Shown here: in pieces, positions 1 to 12,064 of the stretch | Layout: each line of letters starts with the position of its first letter | How positions within the stretch are numbered: position 1 is the first letter of the stretch | Assembly (NCBI RefSeq): GCF_026151205.1 | Contig: NC_087077.1 | Location: forward strand, 3,968,001-4,032,000 | Source of the DNA: Bolinopsis microptera | Lineage: Eukaryota > Ctenophora > Tentaculata > Lobata > Bolinopsidae | Length of the DNA: 64,000 bases | Reading direction: 5' to 3' | The notes under the pieces: model-generated | The model's input: only the letters and a program-made list of their open reading frames with translations | Told to the model about the DNA's origin: nothing | Database searches by the model: none | Position numbers and translations under genes: made by a program

Positions 1-158
1 ATGGGCGTGGTCTAAAATATTCGACTTTTCAAATTTTGACGACGGAATCCTCGAACCAGTAAGTACAGTATGCCATCTGTAGCAAGCTCTCAAATATAAA
101 ACACGGCGGAGCTATTAAGGCCAACGTATGGGTACTGACTTTTGGCCCACCCTGTATA
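1..158. mobile_element. Right end of a mariner-like (Tc1/mariner) element, cut by the window start
   Basis: The bases up to 156 end in TTGGCCCACCCTGTA followed by TA. Read inward on the other strand this is TACAGGGTGGGCCAA, the terminal inverted repeat style of mariner elements, which duplicate a TA target. The rest of the element lies left of the window, so no transposase can be judged. The flank after the TA (from 159) recurs in reverse near 10555-10575 without the element, which looks like an unoccupied site. Confidence 0.6.
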
Positions 159-215
159 TCCATAAGACACAAATTGAATAATGAAAGTGAATTTGTTTAG
201 AGAATAAAATTTAGG

Positions 216-1039
216 TCTGTTATAGGTTGAATCGAGTTTTATTACATTCGATCATGATTCATCTAGAACTTCCCACCAGGACATCTGATCTCTCTGTATT
301 TATAAGTTAAAACCATGCGTCTGTAAGAAGGACAGTTAAACGTTTGGTTTGCTATTTGTTTTGACAATGGTTTAGTATTTGTTTAGACTAGACAACAATA
401 AGTGAGCTGGCCAAGCGTTAAGAATCTTATTTCGTATTCTACATAGTTAATTCCTAAATTGAGATTTTCACAATCGTTTGTTATATATTCAGCATGACGA
501 ACGATTCGCTACTCTGAAAGCGGCTTCGACCTTGTGTCGATATTTATGGCATGACTTTGGATCTGAAGCTTGCTTCTGCTAGGTTATATACAATATTGGA
601 CAATAAACAATTATAAACTTCGGACTTAAAGCGGGATAGGGATGTATTATGGAGGGGGTTGTCTGCACTGTACTCTAGATGATCTAGGATGTGAAACTTG
701 CTTAAGCCTAGAACACACGAGTTCCCCTGATATAGTAGCAATGGCTAGATTCACTTCCTTCCCACTTGCACTGTTGTTGACTTGTAGCTACAATATTAAA
801 TTGATTCGTGGAAATCGGTCTCGGATGTGAAGCTTCCTTAAGCGCCAAACCCTGAGAATACTGTATTACTCGAACTTCGAGAATTTTCTAAATGAATCTA
901 GACTAAAGGAGCCAACTTGAATCCATAAAATTTTGAATGCTACATTTTAAAATACCGCTCTATATTTACACCGTTCACCAGTTAATATGGCTACCGACAG
1001 CAAAAACATTTCAATAAATCCATAACACCTGGTCTTAAA
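216..1039. other. Non-coding stretch, no gene seen
   Basis: AT-rich sequence between two arm segments of the mirror locus. Short open frames exist on both strands but lack recognisable domains, and I see no splice-consistent coding block or RNA gene. A motif of the type GAAGC-TT-CTT recurs at about 523, 568, 697 and 832. Confidence 0.4.
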
Positions 1040-1872
1040 GTTACTTACAAGGCGGTCTAAGAGAGGAACCTCCTAGCCTGTCCAGCATCTGGGAGGTCTA
1101 CACAGGAAACAGTAGGTCATTTAGGTCACCAGGCTGTGACAATTGTCTTGATGTCCAACCAGTTCTGCGATTTACAGGTTACATCTAGGTTAAGAATAAG
1201 ATTAAGTTGAATGTGCTAATGATGGGATCCCGGAGGGCAAGATCAGGTTATAATAATATAACACCCTGGATTTTTAATGTACTATACTATAATATCTGAC
1301 AGAATCTCTTTAAATGTTTTTCTGTGACAAATGAATCTTGAATGTTTGAATAGAGTTGCTGGTTATTGTCTGGTGACATTACACACTCACTTAATCTTCC
1401 TCTTGGTCCAAGGGATATTTTAAGAAGGGCATTAATAACTGCCCTTACTGACATACTCACAAGTTACAACAAAACAGCTGCATTGCTTTGGACTTGTCAG
1501 TAGAATGCCTGAAGATCGGTTACCCATCTGTCTACTTGAATGAAAACCAAAACATGGGAAGAGATCAAGAGGCAGGCATAGGAAGAGTTTAAATAATGAA
1601 TTTATTAAGGATGCTGTGCAGAGATTGAACCGGAGTGGACTCAGGATTGATTGTATGAGAAGATTAGCTGCAGATCGAAGGAGATGGAGAAATGTTACCC
1701 ACTGAAGTTGTATAATCAAAAGTAATGACATGTTACCTGGTCCAATCCAATGTGATAAAAAAGAGTTTAAGATTCCAAAATAAAAATTAAACACTATAAA
1801 TATTTAATTCATTCACTGCCTTCTCTTTCAAGCACTCCCTAAAATCATGTAGGAGTATTGATAACATTGAGG
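1040..1872. repeat. Left arm of the major 0.83-kb inverted repeat
   Basis: The segment matches the reverse complement of 9316-10160 almost throughout, for example GGTTACATCTAGGTTAAG near 1180 and its complement near 9998. Small indels separate the copies, including a short tandem duplication in the right arm around 9625-9660. The arm includes the 3' end of a degraded LINE at 1380-1720. Confidence 0.85.
1380..1720 (+). pseudogene. LINE reverse-transcriptase C-terminal remnant
   Basis: Translated on the plus strand, the stretch reads like the C-terminal tail common to many LINE ORF2 proteins: a segment like RMPEDRLPICLLE, then KHGKRSRGR, then LAADRRRWR before a stop. An internal TGA interrupts it and no reverse-transcriptase core precedes it. 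A mirror copy lies on the minus strand in the right arm. It is a dead fragment; its clade cannot be set from the tail alone. Confidence 0.6.
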
Positions 1873-2014
1873 TTCATATATAAGATTACCATCATAAATA
1901 TGGCATTTTATTATCGTGGTATTTGAGAGCTAAAGACTAAACCACTAAATACAATCTAATTGCCTTTCATTAAACAGTAACTGCAGTTAACTCCCTCAAG
2001 CAATTCTAAAGTAG

Positions 2015-3210
2015 ACAGTTCAGAAGAGGTCTGTTCCTACCCTCCCTCAGATACTTGCCCTATGACGCATCCTAGAAGAGTGTAAAATCGGAAATCAATC
2101 AGCAGCTATCGTGTTCGTCGACTTTTCGAAAGCATTCGACAGTATCAACAGAGATGCCTTGTTTCACATCCTCTCCCTCTACGGCGTCCCTACTCCCATA
2201 ACTGATGCTATCAGGCTCCTGTATGACTCATCACACTCCAGAGTCAAAACCATTGACGGCCTTACGGACTTCTTTAGAACACTCATCGGGGTCCTCCAGG
2301 GTGATACACTCGCTCCTTTCCTCTTCGTCATCGTCCTCGATTATGTCCTTAGGAACTGCATGACTCTTGACCATGGCCTTACCATCATCCCCAGGCAAAG
2401 TTGGAGAGTACCTGCGGTCAGAGTCACAGATCTTGACGACCTGGCCTTGTATGCCGATAACATAGAGCAAGTCCAACAACTGCTCTCGGACTTAGAGACT
2501 GCAGCAGCACATGTCGGACTTGCGATGAATGCTTCCAAGACCGAATACATGACCATCAACATTCCTGATGCTGCCCTCGTGAACTCAATATCCGGTTACC
2601 AGATCAAGCAGGTTGATGACTTCAAATACTTGGGCTCATATATTGCAGAGAGCAGTCGAAGGACTTCAACACCAGGAAAGGCATGGCTTGGTCAGCTTGT
2701 ATCAAACTGCAGAAGGTATGGACCTCTGGCATTTCTAACCAGCTGAAAGTCAAGTTCTTCAGAGCATGCATCGAACCTGTTCTGCTGTATGGCTCAGAAA
2801 CCTGGACCTTGAACAAGCAGTTTGAGAAGCGTCTCGACGGGTGCTACACCAGGCTCCTAATGAAAGCCAGGAATCTTTCATGGAAGAAGCATCCAACCCT
2901 AAAGCAAATCTATGGTGACCTACCTTCCATCTCCACCATCGTTGCACAGAGACGTGCCAGATTTGCTGGGCATTGCATGAGAGCTTCAGACCAGGTCATC
3001 TCTACCATCCTTCCTTGGCGGCTGCCACAGTTCAGGCGTGGGAGGAGATCACTCTCTTTTCTTGACACCGTAGCCAGGGACACAAGGTTGCGGGTAGAAG
3101 ATCTCCGAACGGTTATGTGCGACAGAACCATCTGGAGACGTAGAGTGGAGGAGATTTCGATCGAGCATCGCCCAAAGTAAAGTAAGTAAAAAAGTAAGTT
3201 CCTTGCGAAG
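2015..3210 (+). pseudogene. Degraded LINE reverse transcriptase (family A)
   Basis: The frame gives a reverse-transcriptase core: ILAL-(stop)-RILEECK, then VFVDFSKAFDSINR (motif A), GVLQGDTLAPFLFVI (motif B) and LALYADNIEQ (motif C). The second catalytic aspartate of the usual YADD is Asn here. After a one-base insertion near 2655 the frame shifts and continues as GMAWSACIKL, LLYGSETWTL, FEKRLDGCYTRLL and RRARFAGHCMR, the typical thumb and tail of this class, ending at 3180. A TGA at 2062 and a frame break near 2035 lie upstream. The end is followed by an AAGT-rich tail. It is non-functional; the clade is uncertain. Confidence 0.8.
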
Positions 3211-3229
3211 GACCAGGCGCTGAGAGAAG

Positions 3230-3690
3230 GAAGAGGTAGTAACCAAGAAGAACCTGCTGAAGACATGCTACAATGTAGATTGTAGCTGAAGAGGAAATCC
3301 TGAAGGAGAAGATCAGAAAGGTGGAACACACTGTTGATCGATGCAAGAACAAAGAAAGCTGAAATCTTGTCAACAATATCTCAGTAGACAGAACCCAGTT
3401 ATGGACTCATTAGAGGGTGTAGGTCAGCAGAACGTCTTGAGACCTGGAGAAAACACTTCTCTTGGCTACTTGGTCAACTATACCTACAGGCCCAGACATA
3501 AATATTCCTATCAGGAATACACATTCTCCTCTAAATATTGAGACAGGCCCTTTTACCATTGAGGAGCTGCAGCTACAACCTGATACGAGTTTCAGCAACA
3601 ATGGAGAAATCGGGGAACTTAAGGCGGATAGAACTCTATGAAGACAGCACATCAATACTCGGATGCTTAAGCCGCCTTAAGTCAAGTAAG
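3230..3690 (+). pseudogene. Internally deleted LINE copy (family B)
   Basis: Translation shows the linker that precedes a LINE reverse transcriptase (ESWNLVNNIS, then ERLETW-like and PFTIEELQ segments in shifting frames). It then jumps to the extreme C-terminus (GEIGELKADRTL) and an AAGT-rich tail at about 3680-3700. The reverse-transcriptase domain is missing. The last 115 bases match the reverse complement of the end of the minus-strand LINE at about 5440-5540. Confidence 0.55.
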
Positions 3691-3995
3691 TAAAGAGTAA
3701 TTTAAGAAAAGTTGCTTAGAAGTTTACAATCATAACAATTATTCAAAATTACCTCTACTTGATACTGATAATCTGCTTTAAGGTCGTATTCCAGCCAGTC
3801 TATCAGATAGAAAAATAACTATAGAACGTATCATTAATCACAAGCAATAAAATAATTACAAAGTATATTTCATGAAACTTGACAAAATTTGTAGTGGCGC
3901 TCGATTCCAAACGATTTTTATATAATGATGCAAATTATTTAAAAATGCGCGGCGCGCAAAATTTATTATTTGAAATAGTCAAAACACACTTTATA
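3575..3995. repeat. Left arm of the inner inverted repeat
   Basis: This block pairs with about 5090-5530. Shared blocks include GGCGGATAGAACTCTA, CGCCTTAAGTCAAG, the segment around GTGGCGCTCGATTCC, and GCGCGGCGCG. The match runs past the LINE 3' tail into flanking DNA, so the two copies come from a duplication and not from two independent LINE insertions. Confidence 0.75.
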
Positions 3996-5089
3996 ACATG
4001 TTTTATAAAACATAGCTCTATCAATGTGTAAAAAATGAATTCCAAAATATAATACTTACTGGAGCAAAAACGACAAACGAGGAGCGCGCAAAATATATTT
4101 ATTTTAACAATTTTTTTAGTTTACGCTCAAAACAATGTAAGAATCATAACTAAAATTCAATTTGATTTTTGATTTTTGTCTTTTAAAATATTTTTTGCCG
4201 ACAGTCAAATGAAATTACCGATTCAAATTATTTATTGCAACATTGCAAATTCTTTTTTATTTTCATATATAAAATCATTTTTGTTAACTATTGACCGGGA
4301 TTCTAAAAAAAATTTAATATATATAAATGATAAATCATCAATGTAATTGTCAGTCAATGCCATGCCTTTTATTACTAAAGTAATACAATTTTAAATAAAA
4401 AAGTCAAAGATTGCAGTATGAGGAATTGCAGCAGAACAAAAATTGTTTTAGTGAAGATAACGGTTTACTTATTTTGTTTATTATATATGGTTCCTGTTTA
4501 AAGTCGCGAAAATTGTCAAAATAGATATAATTTTTGCGTGCTCCTCGGTTTTGCTCCCTTTAGTGTTATATTTTGAGATTATTCTTTTTTATATACTATT
4601 AGAACTATATATTACAAATTATTTTATGAAATATGTTTGAACTATTTCAAAAGCTATAAAAAATATAAATTTTTTCAAAATAATTATTGCACCGTCGGAG
4701 TTGGTACCTCAGTGCTTAGGAAACGAAATTTCGCCAAAAAATTCGAACGTTTAGAGTTGTTGGTATTATATGGGTTAAACCGATTAAGTATGAATGAATG
4801 AAATACATGACAATCCGCACTCCTATAATTCAAAAGCATGAGTAACTCGTAGTGATGTACGATTTCTAGAAAGTTTAAATTAAATTTGGCGCTCACAGGT
4901 CCTCGTGATCATGTGATCGCCGCATAATGTTCTGTAAATGCGCAGGGCACCTTCAAGCTTAAATTATTCACCATACTGAGGCAGTCAACCAACGCGCGGC
5001 TTTATTTTTATGATATGATATGTTTTGATTGTTATTAATAAATACCAAAATTTAAATTTGTTTTAAAAAAATTTGTTTTACTAATGATA
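3996..5089. other. AT-rich centre of the mirror locus, no gene seen
   Basis: About 1.1 kb of very AT-rich DNA between the inner arms. Only a 70-codon open frame is present, without a recognisable domain. I see no tandem array, RNA gene or transposase relic. Confidence 0.4.
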
Positions 5090-5530
5090 ATTTTTTCGCG
5101 CCGCGCATTTTGTCAAGAATTTGCATCATTAAACAAAATTCGTTTGGAATCGAGCGCCACTGGAAATTTTGTTATTTTCATGAAATATACCTTGGAATTA
5201 TTTCAGTGTACGTTCTACAATTTATCTCTTTCTGATAGATTGGCTTTCTGATAGATTGGCTTTCTGATAGATTGGCTTTCTGATAGATTGGCTTTCTGAT
5301 AGATTGGCTTTCTGGTAGATTGGCTGGAAGACGACTATCAAGCTGATTATCAGTAGCAATTAGTGGTCATTTTAAATAATTATTATGATTGTGAACTTTT
5401 AAACAACTTCTATTAATTCACTGTTTACTTGCTTGACTTAAGGCGGCTTCAGCGTCCGAGTATTGATGCAATGTCTCTGTAGAGTTCTATCCGCCATAAG
5501 TCCCGTGATTTCTCCAGAGTTAACTCAAAC
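5090..5530. repeat. Right arm of the inner inverted repeat
   Basis: Reverse-complement partner of 3575-3995. Unlike the left arm it contains a tandem expansion of a 17-bp unit (5226-5330). Confidence 0.75.
5226..5330. repeat. 17-bp tandem repeat, about six copies
   Basis: The unit TTCTGATAGATTGGCTT repeats without interruption; the last copy carries A-to-G (GGTAGATTGG). The left arm has the equivalent sequence only once (near 3798), so the expansion happened after the arms separated. Confidence 0.9.
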
Positions 5531-5838
5531 CCGTATCAGCTCTTAAGCTATCAACATAAGTTATGACTGTTCTTCCCCTGCGCAGCACACCATGGTTAGG
5601 TTCCCAAAGTATATATGGCAAGCTAGTCGCATCGTACGCTCTTGGATCTTCATAGTTGCTCTTGGTAGGCTGCCATATACTTCTCTATTGGACTTTCGCT
5701 GCTTCCAGTCTATGTTTAATGCCATCCTAAGCATTCTAGTGTAACAACCGTCAATGCTCTGTTTTAACAACTCTGTGAGTGTTCATGTTTCTGAAAATGA
5801 GAGTATTGGCTCCACTGTAGCAACAAAGAGACAGTTCC

Positions 5839-8230
5839 GGGGGGGGGTCAACCTCATTTTACCTCACGAGGCCAGCCAAAAAAGGCAAAATTGGGATGAG
5901 GTAAAATGAGGTAAAATGAGGTAAATAAATCTAGTTTTCTAAGCCTTTTTTTAGAGACAAAAAAGTTTTATTCGAAGTCATTATACTATAATTCGAGGCT
6001 GTGCATGGTCTCCCATGATATTTAATGTTTTATTAGGGGTGATGTGGTCCCTGGGAAGGGGCATTCCCAGTTTAACCTACTTACTCTCCAAACTTGGGGT
6101 AAATAAAACTTCGCATTATAATTATTATTTATGAAAAGAAAATTGAACATTTCAATTTCCATGATCCATTAGGATATTGTAAATAGCACTTGCTAAGTTT
6201 TGTAAAGGAATTAGCAATAACTTAAGTGTCACTTTGGCAGTTGCCAATTTATGGGGATATTTCCGCATTGCATGACATGGACCATTTAAATAATATCTTA
6301 ATTTGATATTGCGATTATCGAGTCACTCTGAAACAAATTGTGTCTAACTAGACCAAATGTAAACAACAGTTGTGCATGGAACTGGATTGGATATCTACAT
6401 GAATTTGCATGTCGAAATTGCATAGTGAAAGGTAATTTTATAATAAATTACTCATATAAACTCATACTTCATACAATTCTAAGTTCTTATGTACATGTTC
6501 AATGTTCATGATTCGCTGTAGAATAAAGGGCGGTTCACAAAACCACATTTCGTTTAAATAATTAGATATCACCTCTAATTAGTTGCTCTATAGGGTCGGG
6601 AACAACCAAAAATTTTTTTGTGTCTCTACGGTTTCGTATAATACTGACTTGGGCCACGCCCATATTTTTCACCAATTTTTAACAGGTAAAATTCTTTAAA
6701 TCGTCAATTTAGTCACAAAGGAGTATGGAAGGAGTTCTAAATGTGTGCTCCTCTAATATAAACAGTAGGAAATGGTTAACTTTAGTCGAGGTTTCAGATC
6801 TCTACAATGTCGGGAAGTTCCTGCAGGAATTTGCGCATTGCGCTGAAGCGCAAGATTCACAGCGCCAAAAGCGAAGGTCGTAGAGACATGAGACCTTGAC
6901 TAAAGTTAACCATTTCTTACCATTGCTATAAGAGTATGCCACTTTCAGAGTCCTGAACACACTCCTACAGCTCTTAATCGTCAATTACATGTATATGAAT
7001 TTTACCTGTTAAAATATATCATCTTTAACTGATATCAATTTAGTTTAACACTGTTAATTTTTGTTTTCAACATAATACTTCACACCAAACTAACGCACAA
7101 TATGATAATATAAAAAAGGAAGGTTTTCCTTGGATTCCAAATTCAACTTTGATTATATCCTGGCACTGATTATCATTTCTCGATTGTTCTCCATTTTCCA
7201 ATGCAGTCAGCAAGTTCCAATTAAGGTAGACATAGCTCGTCATTGATAGGATCAGTATTAAATGAGGTCGAATGATTACTTCATGGCTCGTCACTAACTG
7301 GATCAGCATAACATGACTAACAACTAACGCGAACGAGGTCCAGTGATCTCTTACTGATACGTCAAGACAAGATCAGTAAATAGCTAAAAATATCGAAAAA
7401 AATTAGCTTAGAAATTACAGAGTACAAATGCTTTCTTCACAACTAACTCTTCGGCCTCATCTTTTTAAATCACTCATTCCCTCTGAAACAAGATAATGCT
7501 TAGTTAACTTCTTGTATGATTCGGTAAGAGGAAAATTCCTTAGTAAGCTAACATTCTTTTGTAGGATGTTACCACTTATCATATCTGTTATCCAGCATAA
7601 TCCCACAACTAGACCCTCTTATTCTTGAGTCTTGACAATGACAGTAGCAATGTACACTATTTTGATGCTCGATCCAGGTCTCCAAGAAAACCTTCCTTTT
7701 TATATTCTCATATAGTGTGTTAGTTTGGTGTGAAGTATTATTTTCTTTTTTAAAACTAACAGTGTTAAACTAAATTGATATCAGTTAAAGATGATATATT
7801 TTAACAGGTAAAATTCATATAATTGACGATTAAGAGATATGGGAGTGTGTTCAGGACTCTGAAAGTGGCATACTCTTATAGCAATGGTATGAAATGGTTA
7901 ACTTTAGTCAAGGTCTTATGTCTCTACGACCTTCGCTTTTGGCGCTGTGAATCTTGCGCTTCAAGCGCAATGCGCAAATTCCTGCAGGAACTTCCCGACA
8001 TTGTAGAGACCTGAGACCTCGACTAAAGTTAACCATTTCTTACTGTTTATATTAGAGGAGCACACATTTAGAACTCCTTCCATACTCCTTCGTGACTAAA
8101 TTGACGATTTAGAGAATTTTACCTGTTAAAATTTTTGCCGAGATTTACCTCATTTTACCTCACGAGGCCAGCCAAAAAAGGCAAAATTGGGATGAGGTAA
8201 AATGAGGTAAAATGAGGTTGACCCCCCCCC
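5839..8230. mobile_element. Non-autonomous DNA transposon with G-run terminal inverted repeats (2392 bp)
   Basis: The left end begins GGGGGGGGGTCAACCTCA and the right end finishes with its exact reverse complement. Both are flanked by CAGTTCC (5832-5838 and 8231-8237), a 7-bp target duplication. Joining the flanks restores continuity of the LINE it interrupts. Each end carries a hairpin-forming block of about 75 bp (5848-5925 and 8149-8221) in the same orientation: TGAGGTAAAA arms around a loop containing GAGGCCAGCC. No transposase frame is visible. I cannot assign the superfamily. Confidence 0.85.
6675..8136. repeat. Inner inverted repeat with about 460-bp arms
   Basis: 6675-7135 and 7680-8136 are near-perfect reverse complements. 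Each arm is bounded by TAACAGGTAAAATTC and its complement. Each arm contains a smaller inverted-repeat unit (6771-6930 and 7890-8040) that begins AAATGGTTAACTTTAGTC and ends with its complement. This is a miniature element inside an inverted pair inside the larger transposon. Open frames here are shadows of the repeat. Confidence 0.85.
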
Positions 8231-9315
8231 CAGTTCCTTAGTCCCTTCTGAGGTCAAACTTCCACATCTTCTTGAGTTTGTGACAAGCTGCCCATCCTTT
8301 AGCGTTTCTCACTCTAAAGTCTCTCAGTTGTTGCTATCTATACCCCAAGGTATACAAAGTCTGTTACGTTTTCCAGCTGGTTTCCAGAATAGCTTTCAAG
8401 TCTACTTTCCTCTGTAGTGTTTAGAGTCACTAAATTTGTTTTAGAGTTGTTCAAGACTAACCCCAGTGCCCCACACTTTGTGCTGCTTCTTTTAGCCTGT
8501 CCAGGAGTAGTTTTGCCTGTTCAATGATATCAGTGATAAGGGCACCATAATCTGGGAATTTGACACATGCGATATTTTCAGCATAAATCCATCTACATCC
8601 CGTGCAGGCTTAAGAGTGAACCAGAGTCTGAGTCATCATCTATAGCCACTGTCATGATATAGTCAATCACGATGATATTCAGATTGACTAAAGGTATTAT
8701 TTACTATGCATTGAAATAGATCATTTCAGCTTGGTTATACGATTACTGGGTTTCATAGCTTATTACCTACAAACAGAACAAGTATGGAGTGTCTCTTTGC
8801 AGTACTCCCGATCCCGCCAGGACTTCGAAGACCCCAATACCATCAGTTGTGACTACTTAAGCCACTGTGCTTGTGTAGATACCCTCAATCAATCGCACTA
8901 TGTATTCTGGTATACCATTTGCTTTCAGTATCTTAATAAGCAAACCTCTATGTACACTGTCAAAGGCTTTCTTAAAATCTATAAACAACATAGTGGCCTT
9001 TAGACTCATGGCCTTTGGACCCTCTAATAATGTTCTTCACAGAACAAGAATGTGCGAAGTCGTAGAGCGACCAGGTCTGAAGCCATTATGATTGTCTCTT
9101 AGTGCTTCTTCAAGACTTGGCTTCATCCTGCTCAGCATTTTGTTAAGAGTTTTACTTTTTGTTTCTGATATATCTAGAAAATCATAAGATGGCACTTGGT
9201 AGCGCTCTGTTTGCAATAACTACCTACTAATGATATCCATTACCCATGACATGTATAGTTTCTTTTAGGGTTTAAAGAGGTGTCAGGATTCTAGCATCCA
9301 CAGCAATAGGTGATC

Positions 9316-10160
9316 TGGAACTCAATCTTATCAATACTCCTACATGATTTTATGGAGCGCTTGTAAGGGATGGCATATAAACAACTTGTTGCAGTGAATG
9401 AATTTAATAAATATTTGTGTTTAATTCCTATTTTGGCATCTTAAACTCTGTATATGATATTGGATTGAACCAAGTAACAAGTTACTAGCGAGATCTCTAT
9501 CCAAAAAGATTAGTCTGCGCAAGCTGTGTCATTACTTTGAATTATACATCTTTGGCGGAACATTTCTACTACATTTAAGCTCTTCCTAGGCCTGCCTCTT
9601 GATCTCTTCCCATTTTTGGGTTTTCATTCAAGTAGAAAGTTGGGTTTTCATTCAATTAGAAAGTTGGGTGACCGATCTTCAGGCATTCTACTGACAAGTC
9701 CAAAGCAATGCAGCTGTTTTGTTGTAACTTGTGAGTATGTCAGTAAGGGCAGTTATTAAAGCCCTTCTTAAAATATCCCTTGGACCAAGAGGAAGATTAA
9801 GTGAGTGTGTAATGTCACCAGACAATAACCAGCAACTCTATTCAAACATTCAAGATTCATTTGTCACAGAAAAACATTTAAAGAGATTCTGTCAGATATT
9901 ATAGTATAGTACATTAAAAATATAGTATATTATTATAACCTGATCTTGCCCGCCGGGATCCCATCATTAGCACATTCAACTTAATCTTATTCTTAACCTA
10001 GATGTAACCTGTAAATCGCAGAACTGGTTGGACATCAAGACAATTGTCACAGCCTGGTGACCGAAATGACCTACTGTTTCCTGTGTTGACCTCCCAGATG
10101 CTGGACAGGCTAGGAGGTTCCTCTCTTAGACCGCCTTGTAAGTAACTTTAAGACCAAGTG
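9316..10160. repeat. Right arm of the major inverted repeat
   Basis: Reverse-complement partner of 1040-1872. It includes a minus-strand LINE tail remnant at about 9545-9770, the mirror copy of the one at 1380-1720, with a local duplication of GGGTTTTCATTCAA. Confidence 0.85.
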
Positions 10161-11744
10161 TTATTGATTTAACGAAATAAGGCCAGAGGGGGGGGGGGGG
10201 GGGGGGAAGGATCGAAATTTTCGGCCTGATTGGGAATCGAGCGGTTTACTCGATTAATGTTTACTCAAAATTATAATACAAACAGTAATAGATAGAAAAT
10301 AGTAATGTTAAAGAATTCTTTTAAAAAAACCCTCTGGAAAGGGCACTGCACACTGTTATCAAAAAGTACACAGTGATCATGAAGTACTATGAACTACAGA
10401 TTTAAAAACACGACGCTTCACGCTACACATGATCATACACATCCATAATATCGATCCTATAGGTTAAGAAGTTTAGACTTGCACTGAACAGCTTGGACTA
10501 TTGTTTTTAAAATTTTGTGCCTAAATTTTATTCTCTAAAAAATTCACTTTCATTATTCAATTTGTGTCTTGTGGATATACTGGACCTGATATTGTGATGT
10601 AAGATGACGTGATAATACGGAATAACATTAAAGCCTTCCTTCAATTAACCTCATTTTTACGATATGAGCATATATACTTCCAAAATTTTCTGAAATCCGT
10701 TAGGGGATGGCCAGGTCAAATCAAACAGACTTTAAAAAGTCTAATCATAGTCCTAACTACAGTATATATAGGCATTTAATAACTATGATATATTGACTTG
10801 AAATTGAAAGTTATCACAATACACAAAGGAAAAATATATCATATAGTGCTCATTCTTCTTTGTCACAATTCTTGTTGACACTGATCACTATTTATTAATG
10901 ACAGCTAAGTAAAGTACAGAAATTGATTTGGTAAAATTTCCGTTTTTCAGACAGTCTGACTCAGACTGCTATTGAGCAAGTTTTTCCGAGACTTCTCACT
11001 GTTTAAACACAAAAATCTTACCTTGTGTGGGACATAGTCCTTGATCTGGTGTTTTGAGTTAGCTCTATTTCTTGTTTTACTTCTTTTAGTTCCCTGTCTA
11101 TTGGCTTGTAACAGGGGAATCAAATGGAGAGGGTCAGGTAAATCATATAATAGCACAATGTAATGTTATGATTACCCTTGACAGTTTTAGTTTACAATGA
11201 TATTTCAATTCCTTGTTTCTGTTGTAAAAGCAAGCACACAAATGAACCTTACTTCAATATTCCAGCTGACACTTTTCTTGACGTAAATAATCAGTTCTGC
11301 TAGGATACAACCAGTTGAGTTTTCCTATTTAAAAAAATCATATAGTTAATCCATTGAGTTGTGCCAAATGATATTGAATCTCCGAAAAAGAGTGACAGAG
11401 GTTTTGCTCATTAAATGTTCAGGAAGTAATTTTTGATTATATGTTCTAATTCTCGTTGCAGTGCTCTCGGATCATTGATAAACAACGTAAACTCAATTTT
11501 AAAAAACCAATATTTTCTGGCGTTACTGTATCCGCCAAAATTCCCTTACCTCAGGAACGAAAAATCTATTATACATACCATAAATTAAGTCAAACAATTG
11601 CCTAAAATTGTTGTAAAACAAATTTCATGGGAGGATCAGGACTTATTTTAAGGGAGACTAAAATTTCAGCACAGCATATACATGATATATGATTTAACGA
11701 ATTTAAGTATCGTTAACTTTATACAAGTCGCTACTGCGTGTTAT
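10161..11744. other. Non-coding stretch with a poly-G run
   Basis: A run of 19 G lies at 10188-10206. The segment at 10515-10575 is the outer mirror of 160-215 and seems to preserve the empty mariner target (GGATATACTGG). Otherwise it is AT-rich without a supported gene; a 69-codon minus-strand frame at 10947-11156 has no recognisable domain. Confidence 0.45.
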
Positions 11745-12064
11745 AGGCGGTCCGTGTAGGCCTTACACTGTGCTTTCAGCAATACTCATAAGTATTTCCG
11801 TGGCTGTGGTTGCAATGCGCCTAGTCTACTGGAATGATTCTTCGGAATTTCGCTGGATTGCACAACTTTCATCTTGGTAGATTCCAAACACAAGGAAATT
11901 TTCCTTTTGGTTGGTAATATACTCAATGATGGGAGTACAGTGTATTGGCTATGCCCCGCTTACTAGTTTAGCTCTAGTCCCTTGCTACACGGCATGTAAA
12001 CAGGGATTGGCTAGTTAGAGGCGGTCCGTGTAGGCCTTACACTGTGCTTTCAGCAATACTCATA
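11745..12064. repeat. 45-bp direct repeats 274 bp apart
   Basis: The segment from AGGCGGTCCGTGTAGG to CAATACTCATA occurs at 11745-11790 and again at 12019-12064 without a mismatch. The 228 bp between contains no clear coding frame. They could be the ends of a small element, or a recent duplication. Confidence 0.7.

Larger units (their letters stand above)
5440..9190 (-). pseudogene. Degraded LINE reverse transcriptase (family B), split by a DNA transposon
   Basis: Read from 9190 downwards, the minus strand gives GFRPGRSTTSHILVL, a stop, then MLFIDFKKAFDSVHRGLL (motif A), GVLQ-DT (motif B region) and, after several stops, KTNLVTLN and VTDFVYLG. The frame then runs into a 2.4-kb insertion (5832-8237). 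Beyond the insertion it resumes as a C-terminal tail (IDGCYTRMLRMALN and LMADRTL) ending near 5440. Multiple stops and frame breaks make it dead. It differs in protein sequence from the plus-strand LINE at 2015-3210, so it is another subfamily. Confidence 0.75.
150..10580. repeat. Mirror-symmetric (inverted duplication) locus of about 10 kb
   Basis: Three separate segments of the left half recur in reverse complement and mirrored order in the right half: 160-215 with 10515-10575, 1040-1872 with 9316-10160, and about 3575-3995 with 5090-5530. This order is what one old palindromic duplication would give. The arms have diverged and carry different LINE fragments between the matching blocks, and a 2.4-kb DNA transposon sits in the right arm. 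The alternative is several repeat families that happen to lie in inverted orientation. Confidence 0.6.

Noticed and set aside
6802-8014. Two similar short frames (6802-6984 minus and 7823-8014 plus)
   Set aside because: They are mirror shadows of the inverted-repeat arms, with no protein features.
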